The position numbers were made by a program, and so were the translations under genes. DNA of 64,000 nt, from positions 1-64,000 of the IMG/VR virus record IMGVR_UViG_3300020472_000021, one strand, 5' to 3'. The DNA is from a virus. Below are positions 49,701-57,924 of the stretch, piece after piece; the first letter of the stretch is position 1, and every line of letters starts with the position of its first letter. The notes below the pieces were generated by a model, which saw nothing but the letters and a program-made list of their open reading frames with translations, made no database searches and had not been told where the DNA came from.

Positions 49701-52700
49701 CCATCATTACCAGGTAATGTTGTTGATGCTGATTTCTCTACAGTTATTAAGTTATAATTCTTACTAGGACTGAGATCAAAGTAAGTCCCACTGAGACTAC
49801 TATGAGACGTATCGAACTTATACTTATAAAATTCTTGTATATGTAATTCTGGGTTTGGTACAAATGTACTATTATCCTCTGAGAATTCAAATTTATACTC
49901 TATAGAAGAGAACTGACTGACAGAAACCAATCTCTTAGGATTACTAGAATCAAAGAATGTAGTACTTACATCTACAGAACTAGCAGTTGTTTTCTCTATA
50001 CCATAATCAAATACAACAGTTGCTTTCTGTGTTGTGCTATCATATGACTTAATATAACCAGAACCAGCAATAGATCCTATCTGGAAATTGTTAGTAAAAT
50101 TATATTGTGCTTTATGTAAAGCAATTTCCTTGTTATCGTAGTGGTCAACAGCAGTTGTACCTTCTTGACCTCTAATAACAGATAAAGTATTACTATTAAT
50201 AGCAGTAACTTTAATTACTTCATTTCCTATCAATAGAAGATCATCTACAGCAAATCCTGTAGCATCATCAACTGTAACAGCAGTATTACCAAATGCAAAA
50301 CCTGCATGGTCAACGAAAATAGTCAATCTTGATGTACTTAAAGATCCACCAGACCTTACAAGACTTTCATCAGCAACTCCTAATTGATCACCGAACTTAT
50401 ATCCACTTCCAGCATTCTGTATTGTAACATTTGATACAACACCAGCAGCAGATACAGTAATAGAGGCAGTAGCACCTGTACCACTACCACTAGTTAATGG
50501 AATATTAGTATATGAATTTTCTGTATAATCTGCACCACCATTTAAGATAGTAAATCTACCAATACCACTGTCATTGATCTTTGTTTTTTTAGATGGTGTT
50601 GTGAAAGTAACTTCTTGATATAAACGTTTTCTTAAATACCAAGTTTTAGTTTTAATCGAATCATCTGGATTAATATCAATATCTACCTTATCACCAATAC
50701 CCAATCCATGTTCAGATGTTGTTTCAATAAGAGCAACACTTTGATTAACAATAAAAGGTTCTAAGTTATCACTTAATGATGTAAGTGTTATTATCTTAGA
50801 TCCTGAAGTATTGAATAGATCACTTGATTGTATATAATAATTATCATCAATAATCCATGTCCCTGACAGAACTTTGATCTTAAGTACGTTCTGACTTGAT
50901 GTACCTTCTAGTACTTGAGCAGTAGCTATAGGAGTATTAACACCATCAGTAAGGCTTAAAGTAGCACCTTCAGAGTAAGAACTGTTCTGATCAACTAAAA
51001 TACTGAAAGTCTTAATGTCTGCGGAGAATGTTCCTGTATTATCAAACGTTCCTTGTACGTTTTTCAACACAATATCATTATCACTTGCAACTGTACCTAC
51101 TATTTCACCATAAGCACTTGAAGATGGTTGCCTTAATGTATCATTAGCAAACAAATATGCAGTCTGAATTGTTGTTAATTTAACTACCTTATTTTCTTTT
51201 GATTGTAGATAACTAACTGTTTCACCTTTAACAGACTTAACTCTTGCTTCTGCTTCTGAACCATCTGTTCCTACTTCATCAAAATAAACTTTTGAATTAA
51301 CAGAGAAATTACTAGATGAACTTTCTATAGAAACATTATCAATAGAACCAGGAGTAATGTCAGAGATACTAGCAATTACACCTTCACCATTTATAGGTGT
51401 AGCATCAACATAAAATCTTTTAGCATTCTTAGGAAGATCATTCTGATTAATCTTAGAATTATAGTTACTGTCTACAGGTAATGAATAGAAATTGTCTCCT
51501 AAGACATAAGGGAACTGTGGTACTTGACTACTATTAATAGTTAAGAAATAAGCATACGTTCCTTTTGGAAAATCTGGAGTGATACAGAATCTACCATTAT
51601 TCTGATCTAATGTTCCTGACTTATGATTGTAAGTATAATCATTATTAAATGTCCCTAGAGGATAGGTTACCTTAGAAGGACCATCTATACGATCACCATT
51701 AAGAGAATAACTAGATGTCATTCTGATTATTGATGATGTTGCATCTAGTGGGTCTTCATAACCAAAAGCACCATATATGGGGTTACCATCATAAGCAAAA
51801 CCTATGATAGGTGAGTGTGTCTTAGTTGATGGTTCACTACCAGTATTACTTAAATTATCATTGAGAGAAACTCGAAGTGCTTTCGGGTTTGCTACATGTG
51901 CATATCCGTAGAAAAGATTATTGTCAAAGTTCTCAAACAGATAACCATACTCGGTATCTAAATTATTTTTAACCTTTTCAAATCTATTATAGTTCCATTC
52001 TTTAAGTAGTGGAATTCCTGTAGCATTCTCCCCAACAGGGATAATATCTACATTTACATTCTCTTGTGTATAGAAGTTACCACCATCTACCTTTTCAAAT
52101 TCTTTGAGTTTACCATCAGTATCAAGGACTGCATTAAATTCAGCAAATCTACCTTTACCTGCATTGTCACGAATTCTTACGATTGGTGGAGAACTGTAAA
52201 ACTCTCCTTTGTTAGCAATTGTAAGGCTTGTAACCTTACCTTGTGTTATTACAGCATTTACTACACCATTCCTACCAGATGTAATAACAATATCTGGCGT
52301 TCTTGGAAATATATCAGTAGTATCAACTACAATACTCTCTACAACTTCTCCTGATAATATTGCTCGTGCTTTGCTTGCAACACCATCTACAAGAACAAAG
52401 GGCGGTTTAACGTACCCTCTTCCTTGTACACTAACATTAATACTTTCTAGTTTACCGAACCTTATACTTTCTGTATCCTTGTAACCGTAGACAGGGACAC
52501 CGTTTAGAAGGATACCAACATCTCTCTTAGGAGTCTTATATACTTCTGTAGTTCTTGTTGCTTGTTTTCTTATAAGACGAAGTAATCGTTGATCCTTTAC
52601 AGTTTGAGTAACAGTAGATCCATCTAATATATCATATGATGGATAACTTGAACTAGTAATATAATAATACTGATCGTCTTCGTGTATAGAAGAGACATTA

Positions 52701-54067
52701 GTCTGAACTTGGTCTAATGCAGTTTCTACAGCAGATTGTGTAGATGCATTAACATCACCAGTAGTAAGAAACCAACGTGATTGACCATTAGACATGATCT
52801 TAGTATCATTAGTCTCAAATCCTGGTTTAGATACTTGTATGTTATCTCCTGGACTTGAATATGCTGCCGTATCAGTAGCATTCAAGTTGTATATTACACC
52901 AAGGCTTAAAAGGGTAACATTAGCTCCTTTAAGTAGTACTGGTTTATACACAGATGATCCAATTGCGTGAGTCAATGGATTATCACGTTTAGAAATGATG
53001 AACTGAGAAACTGTACTCTCACCAAATGAGATAGTTTCGTCACCTATTAGAATTTCTCCAGTATCATCCCAACCTTGAGTGGAGAATACATTAATACGCT
53101 TACCTACACCATCAGTGTTAGGAAGGTTCTTCTCAAGACGAGTCTTAGTTGAGACAGAGAAGAGACCATTAACAGTTTCTGGTGCTAGAACGATATTCCA
53201 TATTACTTCATTATCAGAAGTACCTTCTGCATATACATTGTCAACAGTAGCAGAAGCATATCCATATTCTTCAGTAGCAGTCTGGACAATAGTCTGTCCT
53301 ATTAAATCTTTTGCATTACCACTAACAACTTTTGCTTTTACAGCATATACATTGATCCAATCAGCATTGGATGCTTTGTAAGTAAAATCTCTTGGTTTGT
53401 AAACTTCTGGTTTATTTTCTACATCTTTCGCAACAATAGTATTGAAAATAAACTTAATAGAACTATCAGTTCCTTTTGCCTTATAAAATTTCTGTATATT
53501 CTTAATAAGGGTTCTCTTATCAACTTCACCTCTGAGATACTTCTCAGGGAAAGAACCCAAATACTGATTCTCAAAACTCTTTATAAACGCATAGATGAAA
53601 AGGTTACTAACGTTGTATACCTTCTCTCCTGAGTTGTGAGGGGCAGCAGTAGTAGTTTTATAGTCTGATTCAGAATAAAGGTCACCTAATGTTGTATTGC
53701 CACTGACACCCCTTACACAACCACTTAGTGTTGTAGCAGTACGAGTATCATAGAATACAATCTCATCACCAATTCTTACGTATCCGTTTTTCTGTGGAAA
53801 ACTCGACGCATCTTGTAATACAATTGTATCATCACTAGCAGAAACACTAGTGTCCAAGATATCAGACTGTCTAAGAAGATTTTGTTCATAATAATCTATA
53901 TCTCTATATTTTTGTATATTAGAGATAATGTCTAAAGGACCACCTTGTAATTCCTGTGCTTCATAATACTTCTGTATGAACTTGGTAAACAGTTCATACT
54001 CTGAAGTTATAAAATCAGGTATCTGTGACTCAATAAGAGTAGATATTCTTTTGGTCTTAACTGCCAT
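43751..54067 (-). CDS. 7: Baseplate wedge initiator gp7, giant version (3438 residues)
   Basis: T4 gp7 has 1032 residues; this one is more than three times longer. The N-terminus (ISTLIESQIPDFITSEYELF, then FIQKYYEAQ) and the placement between gp6 and gp8 support gp7. The middle and end contain several GYGY-type beta repeats, helical segments DIGFIVDAYEHDLRFGGN and YVQYYIESVIYHLRLGGNE that resemble the giant fibre, and fibre-like repeat units. The extra length probably forms peripheral domains of the wedge. It overlaps gp6 by one base. Confidence 0.7.
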   Translation of the reverse strand: MAVKTKRISTLIESQIPDFITSEYELFTKFIQKYYEAQELQGGPLDIISNIQKYRDIDYYEQNLLRQSDILDTSVSASDDTIVLQDASSFPQKNGYVRIGDEIVFYDTRTATTLSGCVRGVSGNTTLGDLYSESDYKTTTAAPHNSGEKVYNVSNLFIYAFIKSFENQYLGSFPEKYLRGEVDKRTLIKNIQKFYKAKGTDSSIKFIFNTIVAKDVENKPEVYKPRDFTYKASNADWINVYAVKAKVVSGNAKDLIGQTIVQTATEEYGYASATVDNVYAEGTSDNEVIWNIVLAPETVNGLFSVSTKTRLEKNLPNTDGVGKRINVFSTQGWDDTGEILIGDETISFGESTVSQFIISKRDNPLTHAIGSSVYKPVLLKGANVTLLSLGVIYNLNATDTAAYSSPGDNIQVSKPGFETNDTKIMSNGQSRWFLTTGDVNASTQSAVETALDQVQTNVSSIHEDDQYYYITSSSYPSYDILDGSTVTQTVKDQRLLRLIRKQATRTTEVYKTPKRDVGILLNGVPVYGYKDTESIRFGKLESINVSVQGRGYVKPPFVLVDGVASKARAILSGEVVESIVVDTTDIFPRTPDIVITSGRNGVVNAVITQGKVTSLTIANKGEFYSSPPIVRIRDNAGKGRFAEFNAVLDTDGKLKEFEKVDGGNFYTQENVNVDIIPVGENATGIPLLKEWNYNRFEKVKNNLDTEYGYLFENFDNNLFYGYAHVANPKALRVSLNDNLSNTGSEPSTKTHSPIIGFAYDGNPIYGAFGYEDPLDATSSIIRMTSSYSLNGDRIDGPSKVTYPLGTFNNDYTYNHKSGTLDQNNGRFCITPDFPKGTYAYFLTINSSQVPQFPYVLGDNFYSLPVDSNYNSKINQNDLPKNAKRFYVDATPINGEGVIASISDITPGSIDNVSIESSSSNFSVNSKVYFDEVGTDGSEAEARVKSVKGETVSYLQSKENKVVKLTTIQTAYLFANDTLRQPSSSAYGEIVGTVASDNDIVLKNVQGTFDNTGTFSADIKTFSILVDQNSSYSEGATLSLTDGVNTPIATAQVLEGTSSQNVLKIKVLSGTWIIDDNYYIQSSDLFNTSGSKIITLTSLSDNLEPFIVNQSVALIETTSEHGLGIGDKVDIDINPDDSIKTKTWYLRKRLYQEVTFTTPSKKTKINDSGIGRFTILNGGADYTENSYTNIPLTSGSGTGATASITVSAAGVVSNVTIQNAGSGYKFGDQLGVADESLVRSGGSLSTSRLTIFVDHAGFAFGNTAVTVDDATGFAVDDLLLIGNEVIKVTAINSNTLSVIRGQEGTTAVDHYDNKEIALHKAQYNFTNNFQIGSIAGSGYIKSYDSTTQKATVVFDYGIEKTTASSVDVSTTFFDSSNPKRLVSVSQFSSIEYKFEFSEDNSTFVPNPELHIQEFYKYKFDTSHSSLSGTYFDLSPSKNYNLITVEKSASTTLPGNDGAYTDVKFGFGSRLKTNTYTTKVGTDFTNFYYFDNNNIVNSGDGKLKIITDPLQGTKVINYVTSNRFVYDLVGDPPLWDGSGTITYTTTGQFATGKINDFKVVNLGSNYTKVPVIVGVEPRSDYQAKATVLFDVATKVVTGVNITNKGSNYVNPKVIIVNDPVTRRNASFEVISRVGEIYQINVTSPGEGYESAPQIEIVEGDVKAYVNSSTIGIPQSVRFTNNGSAFHLDKSISSTFSSPYTVSLKDINGNFQKGETVVQKIGNTEIARAKVYEWRLGSNLLKLQSLTGILREDVSITGLSSTSSGVVTAVFVTTFTEEISSFFDNQGFSKSDKGKLGVSNQKLIDSNFYQDYSYVIKSKTSIEQWRDLIKSTTHPAGFKLFGQVDVESDASTKMPSDVAKADHFSIIQLWDPEKNKITVENTSRVVTQTIQNVESQRIRRGIGSVATSDFNFNETRAFEFKLNGAFDGTYNSDGQLVGTKTFQVLDENGVPFTPVKEESLIITLDGILQEPKVAYTVSGDNITFTQPPLGPGVKAGAVYSGVTFYGKVFYWKAPGAAYNTRYLKKVKNIFQRSGRWLDSANQLARNKEFITSESVGYGKATYPSLDWATKTDDYIKDIGFIVDAYEHDLRFGGNVKTVDYSTIFADTPYIKDNKDESFKIFKYATNLARLAIRNWDYIETNATYSTNTTTVTVTDTNNLTVGMYLTSGRAFQTNTRIASIDSLTQITVDKTILGNSTASSNTSPNSLTGTTSGDVNLSGVGQVILNDTYTVSLGDTVVIGEDPGGSPEIIFHLTGRTDGIFYDAAYLIERNKQHIVEEATQAIIASISDYQTNPTTYHPYVQYYIESVIYHLRLGGNERVAEIYKRLDFKNLPTTITGNPSVGFNTLLDEWKRDMSSMFVKASEYMTLAMRNSLQPKVYSTVDPNPDNTITVDKLAPACAEVAAALDTFGSITKTVLTEGEGLVIPTSINVNKTGNWSSTTTYANHNIIQDPQLIAKDCDNVVSAVDSLYDSFQDIISARSVTRSNPDYVDGENTDFELYWEDGTAVDTNVDEDFFLTINAVLQTPKYSSGISPDSYFIDRTTVPNVLKFSVAPIWDQDLGAKNLGEATAVEKVVGIGVGNYKRLTIDYDLVDNVKSGPFLILDVEDSTSQTVEQKDYLYVFLDGVLQREGYSYTIAGPNIFFNVPINKKMKVDMRYLYGRDAGQTLNIYDFSPDTYFAVGTFVLETSSAWVDPFLTYQWMGEKIGTGIHCWQVRANGTYNIIGEVSSAYKTSTTLSFSIKSQNAAVEAGLDLVFATKTDYTKTYTFPESQFTNPTLTFPLDSTGRKQLYSDNSIWYGTTLGTTYRNPFAYLANGDLVRVEGEDKFRRIKKVPESTTSKDGRGGEQLTDDVYSNISVEGFNGVTRGEGLSVVATVSGGEVTALTWNRRSYDPLTQPTAYQYFTPPVLEFIPEDGTGGGAKAEVIVSKGQVLSVDLLDGGSGYTKAPIIVVARRFDILTERDIGVSLINAEMVPQVEIGQGAVSSSRITILGTQVQGVDTFTSTLFNSPHDVTKKITAEIQIDTDNIAEGESGFDMPSGIEQPGGSKIVFIEPEPVEIVGKGGALENSYEATVLSAELQDIVSLNSVTKVQKHIVSTLTHEIRNTALTNINYFEDAAYTNVDTNIGDSIIYIPDTSKFNSNGHLLIGNERVRYWRKLSDRFLAVDRGLYGTSDQFHAANTYLRQVPELISVASVGIVRIESEVSDVSIVNASVGAVTESEYERQIQTPINTLSNSKTEVVVKPPETGIVDQYLEVAFLSDPVEQRNGNFVVLTEPYTVTKRDTTIIEVVNQVFGREVLLIGDYIIGNIGSTIGMYDQSSTDVGASGVSALTIGEIDRIFASMTIKDFIERPLSNYTLSGDYFMLGRPSTQNPVAISSSTGTIGGNIVVQDTTHWPSDGYIFTSGGTVIQYTSKTSSTFEGCTLYSGPNSIANGQELVPYNPS

Positions 54068-55863
54068 TACTCTTTATACGCAACGAAACTGGAATTTGCT
54101 ATATCAACATCAAGATACATCTCTCGAAGTGCCTTAATGTCGTTAGAAAGGGGTTTAACCGTTAGGGAAATACGATTATCAAAATAACTACCTTTAATGA
54201 TAGTCATGTTGTATAACATAATCTCACCTTTCACATAATCAATATCACCAACTTCCTTGTCCAGGACTACCTTATCGCCAGTCACAGGATCTAGTCTATA
54301 TAGGACAATTTTCTTATCCCTGTCCTCAAGATAGACATCATAAGTAGGATGTTCTGTCACCCTAAACCCAGTAGAGGAAAGAACTGGATCATCACAATCA
54401 CTATCAAATGCATTTTGATAACATACTTCATAGAAGAAAGTAGAATTTAACTGAGGATAGAAATCTCTCCTCATAGAAAGAGATGTCAAGTTAGAATTAA
54501 TACTACGATCCGCATCATCTATCACTCCAATAAACTTACTGTAACGGAATGTACCCTTAAACTTCTCAGTATCAGAGTTGTCAACATAGTTTTGTATAGA
54601 TCCAATAACCTTATCTCTTATTTGAGAAGGAGTTTGATCTGTTTGCAAACTGTTATAATAGATCTTACTATTCATTTCAACATGAAGAATAGCAGGATCT
54701 ATAATTACTGGTTCAACAGATGCCACAACATACTTTTGTAACTTAGAAACTATATCGTTCTTAGTTAGAGAAGTAAGATAGGAAGCATCTGATGGTTTTA
54801 AAACTATAAAAACCTTTCCATAGTCGGGTGGTTGTTGCTCTTCTCCACCGAATATGATTATATCGCTAGTAGCAGGATAAATGTTTCTTACAATTGCACC
54901 ATAGTCATCAGCAGTCACTGCACGATCCTGTGACCCATATGTTTTTGGTGCGTTATATTTGATCTTATCAGTCGTTTCTATCTCCTCTCCACCTGCTGAA
55001 GCGATAGTAGAGTCTATATTAACAGTGAACTGATTAGGTGAAACACCATTAGGGTTCTCAAGAACACCAGAAAAGACAAAAGTCTTTACTCCATTGGACT
55101 CTGGACCAGTTGTTGTGATGTAAGAAACATTAACAACAGCGTTATTATCCAGTTTTTTACCTAATACACCATCACCAAAGATCAATTCATACCTTTCATC
55201 TGCAATTTCATCAAGGAAAAACACCTTAGAGTTAGCATCTACCCCTAAAATGTTCTCTGCAAGTAGGTATGGTTCGTTAAATGAAGCTCCTGTTGGGTAA
55301 ACTCTAACGCTAATAGTGTTAGTATCAATATTTCTGTTCGTTAATATGAACTTCTGTGACTTATTATTGGTATCAACTGTGAAATTCTGTACAACTTGAG
55401 TGCCTTCTCTTATAGGAATGTTCGTAAACACTGCTGCATCATTAGAAACTTGTGCTTTTGTGTCCTCTGCTGTCACATAATTGTAAAGAACGTTGTCATA
55501 TGACGCAGTAAACCCTGTTCCCTTCCTAAGAATCAACTCTGTGTCAGTTGTAGGGTTAGAATAATTGACCGTAAATGAAATATAAGCAGTAGGAGACGTA
55601 GCAGACTTGGGTCTGTAACCCAGTTGCTTCGCAATTGCTATTACATTGTCTCTCAGTGTGGCAGAATCAATGTATAGTTCATTGACTACCATGTTGGTAT
55701 TGAACGCCGTGTAGTACGTATTATACGCAAGTACGTCCAGCATGTTTGATAGTGCCGAACCATCAAAATCATAATCAGTAAAATCAGTCTGTGCTCTCAT
55801 GTATTCTTTGAGAGAACTCTTGATTTGATCAAAATCTAAATTAGCGACCTGTGTATATGGCAT
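54067..55863 (-). CDS. 6: Baseplate wedge protein gp6
   Basis: 598 residues (T4 gp6 has 660). YTQVANLDFDQIKSSLKEYMR at the N-terminus and the region FDGSALSNMLDVLAYNTYYTAF followed by NELYIDSATLRDNVI are typical of gp6, which forms the continuous inner ring of the wedge as a dimer. It is followed without a gap by gp7 and preceded without a gap by gp25. Confidence 0.93.
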   Translation of the reverse strand: MPYTQVANLDFDQIKSSLKEYMRAQTDFTDYDFDGSALSNMLDVLAYNTYYTAFNTNMVVNELYIDSATLRDNVIAIAKQLGYRPKSATSPTAYISFTVNYSNPTTDTELILRKGTGFTASYDNVLYNYVTAEDTKAQVSNDAAVFTNIPIREGTQVVQNFTVDTNNKSQKFILTNRNIDTNTISVRVYPTGASFNEPYLLAENILGVDANSKVFFLDEIADERYELIFGDGVLGKKLDNNAVVNVSYITTTGPESNGVKTFVFSGVLENPNGVSPNQFTVNIDSTIASAGGEEIETTDKIKYNAPKTYGSQDRAVTADDYGAIVRNIYPATSDIIIFGGEEQQPPDYGKVFIVLKPSDASYLTSLTKNDIVSKLQKYVVASVEPVIIDPAILHVEMNSKIYYNSLQTDQTPSQIRDKVIGSIQNYVDNSDTEKFKGTFRYSKFIGVIDDADRSINSNLTSLSMRRDFYPQLNSTFFYEVCYQNAFDSDCDDPVLSSTGFRVTEHPTYDVYLEDRDKKIVLYRLDPVTGDKVVLDKEVGDIDYVKGEIMLYNMTIIKGSYFDNRISLTVKPLSNDIKALREMYLDVDIANSSFVAYKE

Positions 55864-56259
55864 TTATCTTGTACGATCTAAGAAGAACTCAACGGCCACT
55901 GCTGATTCATCCTCTCTTCCTACAATTGTATAGAAGACTTCTACTTCAAACCCATTATTTTGTTCATCGGGAACACATCTAATATCAGTTAATGCTATAC
56001 GTGGTTCGTGTGAAAGAATAGTCTCGGCAATTTCTGCTTTAATTAATGCAGCAGTACCATAATCCAGTGGTTCAAAGAGTAACTCTCTGACACTAGATCC
56101 TATTTTAGGTTGAAATGGTCTCTCACCCTTATTAGTAAGGATAAGATTCTGTAATGCTTGTACAATCGCAGCTTTATCCTTCACACAAACGAGATCATCC
56201 GTAACTGGATGTGTCTTGAATGTGACGCTTAGATCTTTAAACGTCTGGAAGGTGGGCAT
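55864..56259 (-). CDS. 25: Baseplate wedge protein gp25
   Basis: 131 residues from the ATG at 56259. FKDLSVTFKTHP and the lysozyme-like core with GSSVRELLFEP and the conserved HEPRI match gp25, which anchors the sheath at the baseplate in T4-like phages and in type VI secretion (TssE). An upstream non-ATG start is possible, but the ATG is preferred. A GATAAATA element lies 26-33 bases upstream. Confidence 0.92.
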   Translation of the reverse strand: MPTFQTFKDLSVTFKTHPVTDDLVCVKDKAAIVQALQNLILTNKGERPFQPKIGSSVRELLFEPLDYGTAALIKAEIAETILSHEPRIALTDIRCVPDEQNNGFEVEVFYTIVGREDESAVAVEFFLDRTR

Positions 56260-56283
56260 ATGTAGATACAGCAAGGCTGTTTT

Positions 56284-56291
56284 TATTTATC
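56284..56291 (-). promoter_or_regulatory. Late-promoter-like element GATAAATA
   Basis: GATAAATA on the minus strand directly after the SET-domain gene and 26 bases before gp25. It would launch the gp25-gp6-gp7 group. Confidence 0.5.
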
Positions 56292-56608
56292 TACTCAACG
56301 CTATAGAACGTATACCGTAACGTTAGTTCTTCCTGTGGTTTTATGGGTTTGATCGTCTTAATATAATATCTGTCACCTATTTTGTATTTCTCACAGTTAG
56401 GTGTATTACTGTGATTGATGAAACCACCAAGCGGAGTTCTGATTATTTCATCCTCTATAATAAGATGTGACATGCCAAGTTCCGCACCTACTGCAAGTAG
56501 TAAGCGCGAAAATAAACCTTGACCTGCTATAGAACTATAGTCTATATAACAGCCTCTAGGTAGTGCTTGGTACATCGGTTGTCTCACGGCAGCATTCATG
56601 TTCACCAT
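56291..56608 (-). CDS. SET-domain protein, probable lysine methyltransferase
   Basis: About 105 residues. The pattern of a minimal SET domain is visible: GQGLFSRLLLAVGAELG (about residues 29-45), GGFINHSNTPNC (61-72, the conserved NHSxxPNC motif) and YYIKTIKPIKPQEELTLRYT (about 81-100, ending in the conserved YT). SET enzymes methylate lysines using SAM; a virion protein or a host target are both possible. The start is uncertain (ATG at 56608, 56599 or 56575), because all overlap the upstream 60-residue gene and lack a clear ribosome site. Confidence 0.72.
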   Translation of the reverse strand: MVNMNAAVRQPMYQALPRGCYIDYSSIAGQGLFSRLLLAVGAELGMSHLIIEDEIIRTPLGGFINHSNTPNCEKYKIGDRYYIKTIKPIKPQEELTLRYTFYSVE

Positions 56609-56738
56609 CTTCTTGTCTATGCATGTGTTCTAGAACGTGCTCTAATTTACCCTCTATCCTTTCCAACACATCTAGTATTGGATCATCATAATAATACATA
56701 TTTCCATTCTCAGGTGCTCTGGTCTCGTCAGTAGTCAT
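56556..56738 (-). CDS. Small hypothetical protein (60 residues)
   Basis: From the ATG at 56738, with GGAG and GAGG 8-10 bases upstream supporting this start over the GTG at 56747. Acidic; a helix in the middle (DVLERIEGKLEHVLEHMH) and a C-terminal CC pair. A CTAAATA element lies 30-36 bases upstream. The function is unknown. Confidence 0.65.
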   Translation of the reverse strand: MTTDETRAPENGNMYYYDDPILDVLERIEGKLEHVLEHMHRQEDGEHECCRETTDVPSTT

Positions 56739-56767
56739 AGTCCTCACTCCTTTATTGAATAATACAA

Positions 56768-56774
56768 TATTTAG
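56768..56774 (-). promoter_or_regulatory. Late-promoter-like element CTAAATA
   Basis: CTAAATA on the minus strand, 30 bases before the ATG at 56738, in a 72-base gap whose other half is unusually GC-rich (56774-56806). Confidence 0.5.
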
Positions 56775-56810
56775 TCGGCGACTCGCGCTCGGCGTTTTCG
56801 GCGGTATTAA

Positions 56811-56960
56811 TCAGAACTGTTTAGGATGGGTTACTACATCACCATGTATCTCTCCAATGTCATCTATATGTGCATGATCAATCTTCTCAATATGAAGATG
56901 CTCTAATGCACTTGCTATTCTTTCAAGAGAATTAGCAATACGTGTAAATTCTTCGCTCAT
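56811..56960 (-). CDS. Small His-rich hypothetical protein (49 residues)
   Basis: A 49-codon gene from the ATG at 56960, overlapping the previous stop as ATGA. Residues 1-25 form a likely helix (FTRIANSLERIASALEHLH), and the C-terminal half has several HxH-like residues. No family is recognised. It is too short for standard gene calling but is supported by its coupling. Confidence 0.6.
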   Translation of the reverse strand: MSEEFTRIANSLERIASALEHLHIEKIDHAHIDDIGEIHGDVVTHPKQF

Positions 56961-57139
56961 TTTAAATGTGATGTACCTGTGTCCATAAATTCTGCCATCT
57001 TCTGATTGATAGCATCCATCTTTGCCTCCACAGACTCTGGCGTTGCCATAACCCTGTATAAGACTTCATCTCTCGTTGAGAGTTCTGATAGCATTGTCGA
57101 TACTTGATCCCACAAATGATCAGAACCCACGCCTTTCAT
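56957..57139 (-). CDS. Small hypothetical protein (60 residues)
   Basis: From the ATG at 57139 (a GTG start at 57145 is also possible). Predicted helical, acidic, no transmembrane segment. The start lies within six bases of the end of the 44-residue gene, and the stop overlaps the next start. The function is unknown. Confidence 0.6.
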   Translation of the reverse strand: MKGVGSDHLWDQVSTMLSELSTRDEVLYRVMATPESVEAKMDAINQKMAEFMDTGTSHLK

Positions 57140-57141
57140 GC

Positions 57142-57276
57142 TCACTTGCCCTGCCCTCTGTATCTTTTACGAGCACCATTGCGAGAGGATGCTGAGAGTT
57201 TTGTGTTCTTACTATTACCCTGCCTAGTTACCTTAGCAGGTGGTTTGATGTAAGTGTCGTTGTTATAAAGTGCCAT
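57142..57276 (-). CDS. Small basic protein (44 residues)
   Basis: A 44-codon gene ending in KLSASSRNGARKRYRGQGK. The strongly basic C-terminus, ending in R-K-R-Y-R-G-Q-G, resembles a short peptide that I believe is conserved near cyanophage baseplate genes; it could bind nucleic acid or an acidic virion surface. The role is not known. Confidence 0.65.
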   Translation of the reverse strand: MALYNNDTYIKPPAKVTRQGNSKNTKLSASSRNGARKRYRGQGK

Positions 57277-57277
57277 G

Positions 57278-57691
57278 TTAGCCTGATCTACGTGTTCCTA
57301 TGTGTATTGTAGCACCAATACCAGGTACTTGGCAAGTCCTTTGTTGGGAAGTGTTACCACATACACTATAATCCCCGACCTGTGCTATAGGTCTTCCATT
57401 AAACTTAACCTTCTGACATTTCAGATCATCATCATTAAATGTTCGTGATGTTGCAGTACAACCTGCTAAGGTTCTCGGAACTCCTGGAACTGCTAGTGGG
57501 GTTGCAGCACTGTTATATGCTTGTAATGGTTGTCCTTCAATAGAAATCTTACCACCTGGAACTCTACCAATTCCTGTGGTTCTAGCAACATTAGGTGCAG
57601 GTGTACCTCCTAATGCAAGAGGGTTATAGAAACAATTAGCGTCAAACGACTGCGTATCTAAAGTTCCTGGATGTACTATCTGTAATGCCAT
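57278..57691 (-). CDS. PAAR-like protein, candidate baseplate spike tip (gp5.4-like)
   Basis: 137 residues. The C-terminal part, FNGRPIAQVGDYSVCGNTSQQRTCQVPGIG (split over about residues 97-130), has the GxxxAxxGD...C...C...G arrangement of PAAR proteins that sharpen phage spikes and type VI tips. The N-terminal part is variable. T4 has its PAAR protein gp5.4 close to gp6, and gp25 and gp6 lie just downstream here. The match is partial. Confidence 0.5.
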   Translation of the reverse strand: MALQIVHPGTLDTQSFDANCFYNPLALGGTPAPNVARTTGIGRVPGGKISIEGQPLQAYNSAATPLAVPGVPRTLAGCTATSRTFNDDDLKCQKVKFNGRPIAQVGDYSVCGNTSQQRTCQVPGIGATIHIGTRRSG

Positions 57692-57924
57692 TACCTTATT
57701 CTATGTCCGAATTTTACTAAGTCTGTTTTAAGTCCTTCGACATTATTATGCAAGTAATCTAAAGTATCAGAGAGACTCTCGTGTTCATTCGACGTTGGTC
57801 GTCGGTATAGTAACGACGGCTGCTCGAGCTGGGATATCCTCTGCTCTAGTGTGATGCACTTCTCTGACAGCATCAGGAGTGCCTGTTCCAATTTCTTCTG
57901 ATTTGCTAATAACTCTTCCATCAT
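57691..57924 (-). CDS. Coiled-coil protein (77 residues)
   Basis: From the ATG at 57924, chosen because GTGGAG lies 6 bases upstream. Residues 1-35 form a long amphipathic helix (MEELLANQKKLEQALLMLSE), and the end forms a second one (LDYLHNNVEGLKTDLVKF). It overlaps the previous gene by 140 bases and the PAAR-like gene by one base. The function is unknown; a baseplate accessory role fits the location. Confidence 0.6.
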   Translation of the reverse strand: MMEELLANQKKLEQALLMLSEKCITLEQRISQLEQPSLLYRRPTSNEHESLSDTLDYLHNNVEGLKTDLVKFGHRIR

